DNA of 64,000 nt, from positions 62,001-126,000 of the forward strand of contig NZ_CXWE01000006.1 of NCBI RefSeq assembly GCF_001404515.1. The letters run 5' to 3'. The stretch is from Roseibium album. Its GTDB lineage: Bacteria > Pseudomonadota > Alphaproteobacteria > Rhizobiales > Stappiaceae. The notes under the pieces were generated by a model that was not told the origin of the DNA, ran no database searches, and worked only from the letters and a program-made list of their open reading frames with translations. A program made the translations under genes and the position numbers. This document shows, in pieces, positions 1 to 8,791 of this stretch (position 1 is the stretch's first letter; the number at the start of each line of letters is the position of its first letter).

Positions 1-516
1 GAGCAACAGAAGCTTCGGATCTTGCGAGAGGCACATTGCGAGTTCCAGCCTCCTCTTGTCACCTCGTGACAAAGACCCTGATATGTCGTCCCTTTTTTCC
101 ACCAGGCCGACGTCCTCCAGCATATGGAGTGCCTTGTCGCGGACCTCGGCATCCTGATCCAGGCGCTTGAAGGCATGAAGCGCAAACGATCCATCCCGTT
201 TGGCCATGGTCGGAATCATGATGTTCTCGATCAAAGACAATTCGGAGAATATTTCCGGCGTCTGAAAGACGCGGGATACACCGACCTGATTGATCTCGTA
301 GGGTTTCATTCCCGTGAGCGATATGTCGCCGAACATCACGGTTCCGGTGTCCGGAGCAAGACGTCCGATCATGCAGTTCAGGAATGTCGACTTACCGGCG
401 CCGTTCGGGCCGATGATGGCCTGAACGGTTCCCTCTTCTACGGAAAAGTTCACATTGTTGAGGGCTCTCAAGCCTCCGAACGATTTGTTCACGCCCTCTA
501 CGCGCAAGATTTCCAT
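1..516 (-). CDS. ABC transporter ATP-binding protein, LivG-like (partial)
   Basis: This is the cytoplasmic ATPase of a branched-chain-amino-acid/amide-type ABC importer, cut by the left edge of the window after 172 residues. The ATG at 514-516 opens a protein with Walker A GPNGAGKST at residues 36-44, a Q-loop in VFQTPEIFSELS, and the ABC signature in the variant form LSRGDKRRLELA. Walker B and the H-loop lie outside the window. It starts 12 bp downstream of the LivM-like permease and is the fourth gene of a minus-strand operon of binding protein, two permeases and this ATPase. A LivF-like second ATPase would be expected next but cannot be seen. LSRGD differs from the usual LSGGQ but is common in LivG/UrtD-type proteins. 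The transported substrate cannot be read from the sequence. Confidence 0.92.
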   Translation of the reverse strand, partial: MEILRVEGVNKSFGGLRALNNVNFSVEEGTVQAIIGPNGAGKSTFLNCMIGRLAPDTGTVMFGDISLTGMKPYEINQVGVSRVFQTPEIFSELSLIENIMIPTMAKRDGSFALHAFKRLDQDAEVRDKALHMLEDVGLVEKRDDISGSLSRGDKRRLELAMCLSQDPKLLLL

Positions 517-528
517 GTCTCTTGTTCC

Positions 529-1665
529 TTACTCAGCTGGGGCGGTCGCACCGCTCGGTTCGGCTTTGGAAGACGAACGTTTGAACAAACGCCCGATCCT
601 GGAAACGCCTTCCATGATGCCTCCCGGCAGAAAAATCACGATCAGCATGAACAAGACACCGAGGGTCAAGTGCCAGCCTTCACCGACAAACAGGCCCGCA
701 ACGGAAACGACAGGATATTCCAGAAAGTCCGGCAAGAAACTGAATACTTCGTGCAGGGTCTGTTCGTTGAATGCGGAAAAGATGTTTTCGAAATACTTGA
801 TGAGCGCCGCACCGAGAATCGGACCGAGCAACGTGCCGGCTCCGCCAAGGATTGTCATCAGCACCACCTCACCCGATGCGGTCCATTGCATGCGTTCGGC
901 ACCGGCGAGCGGGTCCGTGATGCACATCAAGGCACCAGCCAGACCTGCATACATGCCTGATATCACGAATGCGGCAAGCGTGTAGGGACGCGGATTGAGC
1001 CCCGTGTAGTTCATTCTGTTCTGATTGGTCTTGACGGCACGCAACATGATGCCGAACGGCGAGCGGAATATTCGTTGCGCAATGAAGAAACCGATCAGCA
1101 GCACAACGGCGCAGAAATAGAACCCCGCATAACCCGTCATTTCGATCCCGAAGAGGTTGGAAATCAGCGGGCCGTCGGCATTGGCCGAGCTGTCGAACAA
1201 TCTTGGATCGGATTCCAGGACGCGCAGACCGGTTTCACCGTTGGTGATCGGTGTCAGCACGGAATAGGCCAGATTGTAGGACATCTGTGCAAAGGCAAGC
1301 GTCAGGATGGAAAAGTAGATGCCAGATCTGCGCAGGGAGACATATCCAATTGCCAGCGCAAAGACACCTGACGTCACAACCGCCAGAATGGCAGCGGGAA
1401 TCGGGTTCATGCCCAGCAACTTGAAAGACCAGACGGCAGTATAGGAACCAACTCCAAGAAAGGCCGCGTGGCCGAAGGACAGATATCCGGTCAGTCCAAA
1501 CAGCAAATTGAAGCCGGTGGCGAAGAGCCCGAAGATTGCAAATTTCTGCAGCAGGTCCGGATATCCGGCCCCGATCGGCGCGAGCCACACGGGCATCGTC
1601 AGAACCGCGATGGCAAATACGCCAAACAGGAGATAGTCGCGGGCAGGAGAAATTTTTGTAACCAT
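529..1665 (-). CDS. ABC transporter permease, LivM-like
   Basis: This 378-residue polytopic inner-membrane protein is the second permease of the importer. About ten hydrophobic segments are visible. The typical LivM stretch [20 protein letters not shown] lies near residues 57-76, and the cytoplasmic coupling region near [20 protein letters not shown] is where the ATPase would dock. The ATG at 1663-1665 lies 4 bp after the stop of the LivH-like gene, so the two are translationally close. The C-terminus is a basic, Ser/Ala-rich tail. In this family LivM pairs with LivH to form the transmembrane channel. Whether the substrate is a branched amino acid, an amide, urea or another compound is not decidable here. 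Confidence 0.93.
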   Translation of the reverse strand: MVTKISPARDYLLFGVFAIAVLTMPVWLAPIGAGYPDLLQKFAIFGLFATGFNLLFGLTGYLSFGHAAFLGVGSYTAVWSFKLLGMNPIPAAILAVVTSGVFALAIGYVSLRRSGIYFSILTLAFAQMSYNLAYSVLTPITNGETGLRVLESDPRLFDSSANADGPLISNLFGIEMTGYAGFYFCAVVLLIGFFIAQRIFRSPFGIMLRAVKTNQNRMNYTGLNPRPYTLAAFVISGMYAGLAGALMCITDPLAGAERMQWTASGEVVLMTILGGAGTLLGPILGAALIKYFENIFSAFNEQTLHEVFSFLPDFLEYPVVSVAGLFVGEGWHLTLGVLFMLIVIFLPGGIMEGVSRIGRLFKRSSSKAEPSGATAPAE

Positions 1666-1669
1666 GTTC

Positions 1670-2698
1670 TTAGTTCTCCATGACGCCCTTACGGCCCATC
1701 AATCCACGTGGACGCACGAGGAGGACAATCACCGCTACGAGGTAAATTATGATCTGGTCGATACCGGGAAAGATCGCCTTAACCTCGTTCATGGAAGCGA
1801 AGGACTGCAAAATTCCGAGCAAAAACCCGGCCAGGACGGCGCCGGAAAGAGAGCCCATTCCACCAACCACAACAACAACAAAACTTAGCACTAGGAAGTC
1901 CATTCCCATGTGATAGTCCGGTGGCAGGATCGGCGTATACATCACGCCTGCAAGCCCAGCGACAACCGCAGCGATGGCAAAGACGATCGTAAAACGGCGC
2001 TCGATGTTGATGCCAAGCAGTCCAACAGTGTCTCGATCTGCCATTCCCGCCCTGACAACCATTCCGAATGTCGTGAATTGCAGGAATGCAAACACTCCAG
2101 CAATCATCACTCCGGCAAATGCCAGGTAGACCATGCGCCAGTAGGGATAAACAATCACTCCCGGATCAAACCCAAACAACGCGCCGATATCGGCTGCACC
2201 GCGCACTGCAACCGGCGCGGCTTGAGGTATCGGGTTGGCGCCGTAAATCGACTTGATGATTTCCTGTAGAACGATGGCAAGGCCGAAGGTGACCAGGATT
2301 TGGTCAGCGTGCGCACGCTTGTAAAAATGCTTGATCAGGCCACGTTCCATGACGAAGCCGACGAGCAGCATCACAGGTATGGCTATCAGGATTGAAACCG
2401 GCACAGAGTAGTTCAGGATCCAGGCGCCGAAATCGCCAAGATAAGCTTCGACATAAGGGGTCCTGACTTCAAGCGGCGTTCCCCAGGCCGTGGTTTGGGT
2501 TTCATCGACCGTAACCACTTCCAGACCGAGCAGTGCATTGAAGGACACCGCACAGAATGCGCCAAGCATGAACAATGCCCCGTGGGCAAAGTTGACGACC
2601 CCCAAGGTTCCGAAAATCAGGGTCAGTCCAAGAGCAATCAGCGCGTACGCCCCGCCCTTATCCAGCCCGTTGAGCAATTGTAGAAGAATCACATCCAT
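1670..2698 (-). CDS. ABC transporter permease, LivH-like
   Basis: This 342-residue inner-membrane permease begins [20 protein letters not shown], the usual LivH N-terminus. It carries the family block [20 protein letters not shown] near residues 24-43. The start is the ATG at 2696-2698, preceded by a purine-rich GGCGGCGAAACT; upstream codons in the same frame run into a hairpin and are unlikely to be translated. A segment of about 30 residues after the second membrane helix ([20 protein letters not shown]) is a periplasmic insertion often seen in alphaproteobacterial members. The gene follows the binding-protein gene by 87 bp, with a strong hairpin between them, and precedes the LivM-like gene by 4 bp. 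Confidence 0.92.
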   Translation of the reverse strand: MDVILLQLLNGLDKGGAYALIALGLTLIFGTLGVVNFAHGALFMLGAFCAVSFNALLGLEVVTVDETQTTAWGTPLEVRTPYVEAYLGDFGAWILNYSVPVSILIAIPVMLLVGFVMERGLIKHFYKRAHADQILVTFGLAIVLQEIIKSIYGANPIPQAAPVAVRGAADIGALFGFDPGVIVYPYWRMVYLAFAGVMIAGVFAFLQFTTFGMVVRAGMADRDTVGLLGINIERRFTIVFAIAAVVAGLAGVMYTPILPPDYHMGMDFLVLSFVVVVVGGMGSLSGAVLAGFLLGILQSFASMNEVKAIFPGIDQIIIYLVAVIVLLVRPRGLMGRKGVMEN

Positions 2699-2739
2699 AG
2701 TTTCGCCGCCAGTTTCTGCACCCCTGCCACAGAAATACA

Positions 2740-2772
2740 ACAGCCGCCGGTGGCCGGGCCTCCGGCGGCTGT
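2740..2772 (-). terminator. Intra-operon hairpin between binding protein and permeases
   Basis: An 11-bp perfect stem, ACAGCCGCCGG at 2740-2750 pairing with CCGGCGGCTGT at 2762-2772, encloses an 11-nt loop. On the minus strand it is followed by a broken T-rich run (TTGTATTTCT). It sits right after the binding-protein gene and before the LivH start. In ABC import operons such structures commonly act as partial terminators or 3'-end stabilisers that leave the binding protein in excess over the permeases. That role here is inferred. Confidence 0.7.
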
Positions 2773-2785
2773 TTTATTCATGGCT

Positions 2786-4132
2786 TTATGCGCCGTTGTT
2801 ACACGCGCCGAGTTCACCACCGAGCATTTCAGCAGGATATTCAACCTGCGAACGCGGGGTAACTTCCACAACTTCGAGAACGTCGAACTGAGAGCTCGGG
2901 TTTTCCTTACCCTTCACAACCAGAACATCCTTGAAGCACTGGTGGTCTTCCGCACGATAAAGTGTCGGACCATTGCCCATGCCGTCGAACTCGAAGCCTT
3001 CCAGAGCGGCGGCCAGAGCACAAGGCTCGAAGGTACCGGCCCGCTGCGCGGCATCCGCATAGAGCAGTGCCTGACAATAGGTGGTATGGGCAGCCTGGCT
3101 CGGCGGGAAGCCGTATTCCTGGCCAAAGGACTTGACGAACGCCTTTGAGCCTTCGTCCTGTAAGGACCAGTGCCAGTTGGTGGATCCGAAGATCCCCTTG
3201 ACGTTTTCACCGGCACCTTGAGCCATCAAACGGGAATACAGCGGAACAACGATCGCAAAATCCTTGCCGTTGACCTGTTTGTCCCGAAGACCGAACTGAA
3301 CCGCCTGAGTCAGCGAATTCACCATGTCCTTGCCGTAGTGGTTGAGAACCAGAACGTCGGCACCGGAATTCAACACAGGCGTGATGTACTGCGAGAAGTC
3401 GCCCGCGCCAAGCGGCGTGCGGACGGCTGCTGCCGTGTTCCAGCCCATTCCTTCGGTGTATTTCTTGATCGACCCTTCCTGGGACCAACCCCAGGTATAG
3501 TCGGCGGTCAGGTGATAGGCAGTTCGGTCGGTTCCGAATGCATTCTTAAGCACCGGAGCCAGGGCCGCGCCCGACATTTCCGTATTGAAGAAGTGGCGGA
3601 ACCCGTTCTTGCGCTTGTCCTTGCCGGTCGTGTCATTGGAGTGCGTCAGACCGGCCATGAAAATGACGCCGGCTTCCTGGCAAAGAGACTGCACCGCAAT
3701 CGCAACACCGGAGGACGAACCGCCCGTGATCATGACCGCACCATCTTTTTCAATCATGCGTTTTGCGGATGCGCGCGCAGCGTCAGACTTTGTCTGGGTG
3801 TCGCCCGTCACATAGGCAACCTTCTTGCCGTTCACACCGTTGCCCTGCAACGCCTTTGAACTGAAGGTGTTCAGCATGCCGCCGTCGCCTTCACCGTTCA
3901 GGTGTTTCACGGCCAGTTGATAGGCACGCAGTTCGTCGGCCCCTTCGTCGGCGTAGGCGCCGGTTTGCGGGACATTGAATCCGAGAATAACTTCAGCGCC
4001 GGTCGGCTCATTCAAATACCCTGCGGACCAGACCTTGCTGGTGAAAATGGTAGGTGTTGCCAACGCGGCTCCGCCAACCGCGCCAGCGCGCAGAATTGAA
4101 CGACGATTAAGGGGTTTACGAATTAAGCTCAT
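2786..4132 (-). CDS. ABC transporter substrate-binding protein with Tat signal
   Basis: This 448-residue periplasmic binding protein of the Peripla_BP_6 (LivJ/UrtA/AmiC-like) group feeds the importer. The ATG at 4130-4132 has a good GGAGGAAAGT ribosome site. The N-terminus has a twin-arginine pair at residues 10-11 (LNRRSILRAG) followed by a hydrophobic stretch, so export by Tat in the folded state is likely. The mature part starts near AGYLNEPTGAEVILGFN and contains the two-lobed pattern of the family, including GGSSSGVAIAVQSLCQEAGV and the HLTADYTWGWSQEGSIKKY region. It is longer than classical LivJ (about 370 residues), closer to UrtA and FmdD-like proteins. Ligand specificity cannot be assigned. 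Confidence 0.9.
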   Translation of the reverse strand: MSLIRKPLNRRSILRAGAVGGAALATPTIFTSKVWSAGYLNEPTGAEVILGFNVPQTGAYADEGADELRAYQLAVKHLNGEGDGGMLNTFSSKALQGNGVNGKKVAYVTGDTQTKSDAARASAKRMIEKDGAVMITGGSSSGVAIAVQSLCQEAGVIFMAGLTHSNDTTGKDKRKNGFRHFFNTEMSGAALAPVLKNAFGTDRTAYHLTADYTWGWSQEGSIKKYTEGMGWNTAAAVRTPLGAGDFSQYITPVLNSGADVLVLNHYGKDMVNSLTQAVQFGLRDKQVNGKDFAIVVPLYSRLMAQGAGENVKGIFGSTNWHWSLQDEGSKAFVKSFGQEYGFPPSQAAHTTYCQALLYADAAQRAGTFEPCALAAALEGFEFDGMGNGPTLYRAEDHQCFKDVLVVKGKENPSSQFDVLEVVEVTPRSQVEYPAEMLGGELGACNNGA

Positions 4133-4620
4133 ACTTTCCTCCCAGAAAGGCACGGCACGCCCCCGTCGGACGCACCTGCGATAGCTGTACAGCCGCTCGC
4201 AATTCTGGACTGTTCCCCGACCGGGAGACCGGCTCCTCAACGCCAAAATCGCAAGCTTCGGGGACTGTAGAAAAAGTCCTTACAAATCAGCAATACGACT
4301 ATCGGATCGCATCTACTTTTCGCATCATTAGACTTTCGAAGTATTCGCAGCTTCAATTCGATCTTCAATCTGTAATAATATTGCGATGCAACATCGCTTT
4401 TTCGAAAACTAAACAATACGTTATTCAATCGAAATTTGGCAGTGCAATATATCGACGGCCAGTTGACTGAAAATGGAAATGTCTTCAGCCACTTAGACCA
4501 AAGTTGCACGGGACCGTACCCTTCCGGTTGTATTCGTTGAATTTGACGCGTAACTGCCTGCACATTAAGTGTGCAACAACATCTCCATTCCCGCCAATTT
4601 CGATGACAGGACATTCTCAT
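4133..4620. other. Intergenic region, divergent promoters
   Basis: These 488 bases separate the divergent binding-protein gene and PPOX gene. The part from about 4260 to 4460 is clearly more AT-rich than its surroundings and probably holds both promoters. An open frame on the minus strand across 4237-4659 has no recognisable domain and unusual composition, so I do not call it a gene. No clear operator was found. Confidence 0.5.
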
Positions 4621-5229
4621 ATGGCTGTAATTTCCACTCTTGATGAGCTGCATGATCACTATGGTGTCGTCGGCGAGGCCTCTCTTATCAAAGAGATTGA
4701 TTCGCTGAGTCCCGCGTATCGCAAAATCGTCGAGGCATCATCGTTCTGCACCCTGGCGACGTGCGGACCGGAGGGACTGGATTGCTCGCCTCGCGGCGAT
4801 GAGGGCTGTGTTGTCCGAATCCAAGACAACAAGACACTGTTGCTGCCGGACCGTCGCGGCAACAACCGCATCGATTCACTTCGAAACATCGTCCGGGACC
4901 CTCGCGTGGCATTGATGTTCATGGTGCCAGGCTGGAACAATGTTCTACGGATCAATGGCAAGGCTGTTCTATCGGTTGATCCGGCCCTCCTCCTCTCCTT
5001 CGAGCGCGAAACACACCAACCGCGCTCGGTAGTCGTTGTCACAATTGAATCTGTATATTTTCAATGCGCGCGCGCGATCATGCGGGCTGGGCTCTGGAAC
5101 CCGGACAGCCAAATTTCGCAGGGCGACCTCCCCTCTGCCGGAATGATCATGCAGGAAATCAAGTCAAGTTTCGATGGCCGGAGCTACGACGCGGAATGGC
5201 CAGCACGTGCAGCTAAAAGCATGTGGTGA
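4621..5229 (+). CDS. PPOX-class FMN-binding flavoprotein
   Basis: This 202-residue cytoplasmic protein belongs to the pyridoxamine-5'-phosphate-oxidase-like split-barrel family. The core is AYRKIVEASSFCTLATCGPE followed by DCSPRGDEGCVVRIQDNKTL and DRRGNNRIDSLRNIV. These are the strands and the RGNNRIDS loop typical of the MSMEG_1061/DR2398-type FMN-dependent subgroup. The ATG at 4621 is chosen because the family homology starts just after it and AGGA lies about 9 bases upstream; the frame is open further upstream but that part is not protein-like. The substrate is unknown. The gene stands alone, divergent from the ABC operon and 72 bp before the oligopeptidase. Confidence 0.82.
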   Translation: MAVISTLDELHDHYGVVGEASLIKEIDSLSPAYRKIVEASSFCTLATCGPEGLDCSPRGDEGCVVRIQDNKTLLLPDRRGNNRIDSLRNIVRDPRVALMFMVPGWNNVLRINGKAVLSVDPALLLSFERETHQPRSVVVVTIESVYFQCARAIMRAGLWNPDSQISQGDLPSAGMIMQEIKSSFDGRSYDAEWPARAAKSMW

Positions 5230-5301
5230 CAAGTCTTGGAATAACGCATCCAGCGCGCCATATCTGGTCCACACACCGCAAATCGGAACAAGAGATCCCA
5301 C

Positions 5302-7344
5302 ATGACCACAAATCCGCTGCTCACAGACTGGACCACCCCGTTTGAGCTACCGCCATTCGACAAAATCAAGCCGGAACACTTTGAAGAGGCCTTCGAGACG
5401 GCGATGGCTGAAGCAAAAGCGGAAAGCGACGCAATCGCGAAACAGTCGGATCGACCAGACTTCGGGAATACGATTGCCGCACTTGAAAAATCAGGTGAAC
5501 GGCTGACGAAGGTGGCCCGTACCTTTTTCAACCTCACGAGTGCGGACACGAACGAGACGCTTCAACAGATCGAGCGCGACATTGCACCAAAGCTTGCCAG
5601 GCATTCGTCCGACATGCTTTTGAACGAAAAGCTCTTTGAGCGTATCGCCGAACTCTGGAACCAACGGGAAACGCTCGGCCTGAACACCGAGGACGCGAAG
5701 GTTCTGGAACGCTATCACATGATGTTCCAGCGCGCCGGTGCCGGTCTCGACGAAAACGGGAAATCCCGTATCGCCGAGATTTCGCAACGCCTTGCAACAC
5801 TCGGCACACAGTTTTCCCAAAACATCCTGAGAGATGAGTCGGACTATCAGCTGGTTCTTGAGACGGAAGAAGACCGTGCGGGTCTTCCAGACTTTCTGTT
5901 GACGGCTGCGGCAGAGGCGGCACGTGAACGCGGGCATGACGGCAAACACGTCATCACGCTTTCACGATCCAGTATCGAACCCTTCCTGCAGTTTTCAACC
6001 AACAGGAGACTGCGCGAAGAGGCTTTCAATGCATGGAGCGCACGAGGAGAACTTGAAGGAGAAACAAACAACGCAAGGATCATCACCGAAACGCTCGCAC
6101 TTCGATCTGAGAAGGCAAAACTGCTTGGTTTTGAAAATTTTGCTGCATTCAAGCTCGACGACACGATGGCCAAAACGCCCGACAATGTACGCGACCTGTT
6201 GACAAAAGTCTGGGAACCGGCTGCCGCACAAGCGCGCGCTGAAGAACAGAAGCTTTCGAAAATGGCGGCGAATGATGGCGAGAATCACACGATTGAAGCA
6301 TGGGACTGGCGTTTTTATTCCGAGAAGGTGCGCAAAGAAGAACACGACCTCGATGAAACAGAGCTGAAACCCTATCTGCAACTCGACAGCATGATACAGG
6401 CAGCCTTCGACACCGCGACACGGCTGTTTGGGGTTACATTCAGGGAACTCGACGACATTCCGGTTTATCATCCCGACGTCCGGGTCTTTGAAGTTCTGGA
6501 CCCGTCCGGACAACATGTCGGTCTGTTTTTGGGTGACTATTTCGCCAGGCCTTCGAAACGTTCGGGTGCCTGGATGTCCGGCTTCCGGTCACAACACAAG
6601 CTGAACGGCAACGTTGCGCCGATCATCGTCAACGTAATGAATTTTTCCAAGGGCGCTCCTGGAGAAGCCACTCTGCTCACATTCGATGACGCCCGAACGC
6701 TCTTCCACGAGTTCGGCCATGGTTTGCACGGACTGCTTTCAGACGTGACCTACCCGATGATATCTGGAACGAGTGTTGCCCGCGATTTCGTCGAGTTGCC
6801 GTCACAACTGTACGAACATTGGCTCTCGGAACCGGAAGTCCTTTCGAAATTCGCGACACATTACAAGACCGGCGATAAAATGCCGACGGACCTGCTGGAC
6901 AAACTGCTTGCTGCCGCGAATTTCAACCAGGGTTTCGCAACTGTCGAATACACGGCATCCGCGTTGATCGATCTGGAACTGCATCTTCTGGATTCGCCAG
7001 ACGAGATTGACATCGCTGCTTACGAAAAAGCGGAACTCGGCAAGATCGGAATGCCCAATGCGATCACGATGCGTCACCGGATTCCCCATTTTCAACATGT
7101 CTTTTCCGGAGATGGTTATTCAGCCGGGTACTACAGTTACATGTGGTCGGAGGTGATGGATGCCGATGCGTTTGGCGCTTTCAAGGAGGCTGGAGACATT
7201 TTTGACGAGGAGACGGCGGACCGTTTGCTGACGCATATATACTCCGCTGGAGGGCGTCCGGATCCTGAAGAAACCTACAAGGCCTTCAGAGGACGCGCGC
7301 CAAAAATCGACGCCCTCTTGAAAAAACGCGGATTTGCGGCCTGA
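5302..7344 (+). CDS. M3 family oligopeptidase (peptidyl-dipeptidase Dcp / oligopeptidase A type)
   Basis: This 680-residue zinc metallopeptidase degrades short peptides in the cytoplasm. The zinc site is HEFGH at residues 469-473, and the third ligand is Glu498 in DFVELPSQ, matching the HEXXH-X25-E spacing of family M3. The helical N-terminal half (LLTDWTTPFELPPFDKIKPE) and the C-terminal YYSYMWSEVMDADAF block are typical of bacterial Dcp/OpdA proteins. Length is normal for the family. The ATG at 5302 fits the conserved N-terminus, and no signal peptide is present. The gene is followed by a 10-bp-stem hairpin. Whether it acts as a dipeptidyl carboxypeptidase or an endopeptidase cannot be told from sequence alone. 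Confidence 0.95.
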   Translation: MTTNPLLTDWTTPFELPPFDKIKPEHFEEAFETAMAEAKAESDAIAKQSDRPDFGNTIAALEKSGERLTKVARTFFNLTSADTNETLQQIERDIAPKLARHSSDMLLNEKLFERIAELWNQRETLGLNTEDAKVLERYHMMFQRAGAGLDENGKSRIAEISQRLATLGTQFSQNILRDESDYQLVLETEEDRAGLPDFLLTAAAEAARERGHDGKHVITLSRSSIEPFLQFSTNRRLREEAFNAWSARGELEGETNNARIITETLALRSEKAKLLGFENFAAFKLDDTMAKTPDNVRDLLTKVWEPAAAQARAEEQKLSKMAANDGENHTIEAWDWRFYSEKVRKEEHDLDETELKPYLQLDSMIQAAFDTATRLFGVTFRELDDIPVYHPDVRVFEVLDPSGQHVGLFLGDYFARPSKRSGAWMSGFRSQHKLNGNVAPIIVNVMNFSKGAPGEATLLTFDDARTLFHEFGHGLHGLLSDVTYPMISGTSVARDFVELPSQLYEHWLSEPEVLSKFATHYKTGDKMPTDLLDKLLAAANFNQGFATVEYTASALIDLELHLLDSPDEIDIAAYEKAELGKIGMPNAITMRHRIPHFQHVFSGDGYSAGYYSYMWSEVMDADAFGAFKEAGDIFDEETADRLLTHIYSAGGRPDPEETYKAFRGRAPKIDALLKKRGFAA

Positions 7345-7350
7345 ATATCG

Positions 7351-7375
7351 ACCGGCCGGTGATCAACCGGCCGGT
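7351..7375 (+). terminator. Hairpin after the M3 peptidase gene
   Basis: The self-complementary 10-mer ACCGGCCGGT occurs twice (7351-7360 and 7366-7375) around a 5-base GATCA spacer, giving a very stable 10-bp hairpin. Only a short T run follows, so termination efficiency is uncertain. It lies between the peptidase stop and the DUF423 start. Confidence 0.5.
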
Positions 7376-7397
7376 TTCAGAGATTTGGGATCGAAAA

Positions 7398-7802
7398 ATG
7401 ATAAAACCCATGGCGCCACCGCCTGAACCAACCGCAGGACTGCTGCGTTTTTGTCTCGTGTTGAGCGGCATAGCTGGAGCGGTTGGCATCGTCACGCTTG
7501 CGCTATCGGCACATTCCGGCATTTCGGCTTCGCTTGAAACTGCGGCCCAGATGCTGCTGTTTCATGCCCCGGTGTTTCTCGGCATCGGCGTTCTTTCGCA
7601 GATACGACAAGTACTGATTCTTCCCTTTACAACACTGAGCATGGCAACGGGATTGACCCTGTTTTGTGGCGACCTCATCACAAACGCCTTGCTCGGCGAT
7701 GGATTGTTTCCGATGGCTGCTCCGATCGGCGGGATGCTTTTGATTGTCAGCTGGATTGCCCTGGCCCTTGGAGCGCTACGCGTCGTGCCGCGGCAATCCT
7801 GA
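7398..7802 (+). CDS. DUF423 family small membrane protein
   Basis: This 134-residue inner-membrane protein has four hydrophobic segments. The first (CLVLSGIAGAVGIVTLALSA) is followed by the family hallmark of a His-containing loop before TAAQMLLFHAPVFLGIG; later segments are FTTLSMATGLTLFCGDLI and GGMLLIVSWIALALGALRV. The ATG at 7398 is preferred over the frame start at 7359, which lies inside the upstream hairpin; GGGA stands about 7 bases before it. Function of DUF423 proteins is unknown. It is convergent with fghA, with 19 bp between the stop codons. Confidence 0.8.
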   Translation: MIKPMAPPPEPTAGLLRFCLVLSGIAGAVGIVTLALSAHSGISASLETAAQMLLFHAPVFLGIGVLSQIRQVLILPFTTLSMATGLTLFCGDLITNALLGDGLFPMAAPIGGMLLIVSWIALALGALRVVPRQS

Positions 7803-7821
7803 TATCTCCGATATCCTGCTT

Positions 7822-8649
7822 TCAGCCTTTCAACCGCTCAGCGTGCCAGGCAACGTGGTCGCGGGCAAAAGTTGACACGAAATAGTAGGAGTGGTCGTAA
7901 CCTTCCTGTAGCCGGTAGCAATGTGCCGTTTTTGTTTCGATCAGGGCGTCCGACAATGCACTGGCTTTCAACAGGTCGAAAAACTGGTCATCGGCTCCTT
8001 GGTCCACAAGCACGTCGCCGACCCATCCCTTGTCACGCAGCAGCATTGATGCGTCATGGGCTGGCCAGAGTGTTTCGTCAGCCCCCAGATAAGCGCCGAG
8101 TTGCTTCCTTCCCCAGTCGGAGTTTGCCGGATTGGAAATTGGAGCAAACGCGGAAAGCGACTGGTAGTGACCGGGATACTTCATTGCAAGCGTCAGCGCA
8201 CCGTGTCCACCCATGGAGTGTCCGGTGATACCGTGGTGAACGGAAACTGCGAAATTCTCGGTGACGAGATCGCGAAGTTCGCTTGCGATATAGGTTTCCA
8301 TCTGGAAATGCGGCCCCCAGGGCGCCTCGGTTGCATTGACGTAAAAACCTGCTCCTTGCCCAAGATCGTAAGCATCGTCATTGGCAATATCATCGCCACG
8401 GGGACTGGTATCGGGGAAAACAAGAGCCAGACCAAACTCGGCAGCATGCGCCTGCATTCCGGCCTTGGTCATGGCGTTCTCATGCGTGCAGGTCAATCCT
8501 GAAAGATACCATAGGCACGGCACCGGTCCTTCCTGGGCCTGTGGCGGCAGATAGACGGCAAAAGTCATCTCGCAGCCACACGCGTCTGACATATGGGTGT
8601 AGACGCCCTGAACGCCGCCAAAAGCCTTGTTCTCGGAAATGGTTTTCAT
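7822..8649 (-). CDS. fghA: S-formylglutathione hydrolase
   Basis: This 275-residue alpha/beta-hydrolase (esterase D family) hydrolyses S-formylglutathione to formate and glutathione, the second step of glutathione-dependent formaldehyde oxidation. The nucleophile is Ser145 in GHSMGGHG. Later DVLVDQGADDQF supplies the acid and GYDHSYYF the catalytic His. The N-terminal MKTISENKAFGGVQGVYTH and the YLSGLTCTHENAM oxyanion segment are diagnostic. It lies 142 bp downstream of frmA on the same strand, with a hairpin between them, so it may have its own promoter or be read through. The pairing with frmA and the neighbouring sarcosine oxidase makes the formaldehyde role very likely. Confidence 0.96.
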   Translation of the reverse strand: MKTISENKAFGGVQGVYTHMSDACGCEMTFAVYLPPQAQEGPVPCLWYLSGLTCTHENAMTKAGMQAHAAEFGLALVFPDTSPRGDDIANDDAYDLGQGAGFYVNATEAPWGPHFQMETYIASELRDLVTENFAVSVHHGITGHSMGGHGALTLAMKYPGHYQSLSAFAPISNPANSDWGRKQLGAYLGADETLWPAHDASMLLRDKGWVGDVLVDQGADDQFFDLLKASALSDALIETKTAHCYRLQEGYDHSYYFVSTFARDHVAWHAERLKG

Positions 8650-8676
8650 GAAATTCCCACCGATTTAAGAATGTGG

Positions 8677-8705
8677 AAGACGCCAAGGAACACGCTTGGC
8701 GTCTT
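8677..8705 (-). terminator. Hairpin between frmA and fghA
   Basis: An 11-bp perfect stem (AAGACGCCAAG at 8677-8687 with CTTGGCGTCTT at 8695-8705) encloses a 7-base loop in the 142-bp gap between the two formaldehyde genes. No good T run follows on the minus strand, so it may be a weak terminator or an mRNA stabiliser rather than a full stop. Confidence 0.45.
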
Positions 8706-8791
8706 GCGTTGTTTCCCTCCGCCGGTCTCCGCCGTCCCTGCAGCGGTGTAAACCGGGGGAAAGTCCAAAAAAGATTTTCAGCCCGGAGTAA

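Noticed and set aside
124..960. Long plus-strand open frame crossing the ABC ATPase and permease genes
   Set aside because: It runs opposite to two clearly recognised genes and has no recognisable domain; it is an antisense shadow.
4237..4659. Minus-strand open frame upstream of the binding protein
   Set aside because: AT-rich, Cys/Arg/Ser-rich translation, no ribosome site, and it overlaps the promoter region and the PPOX start.
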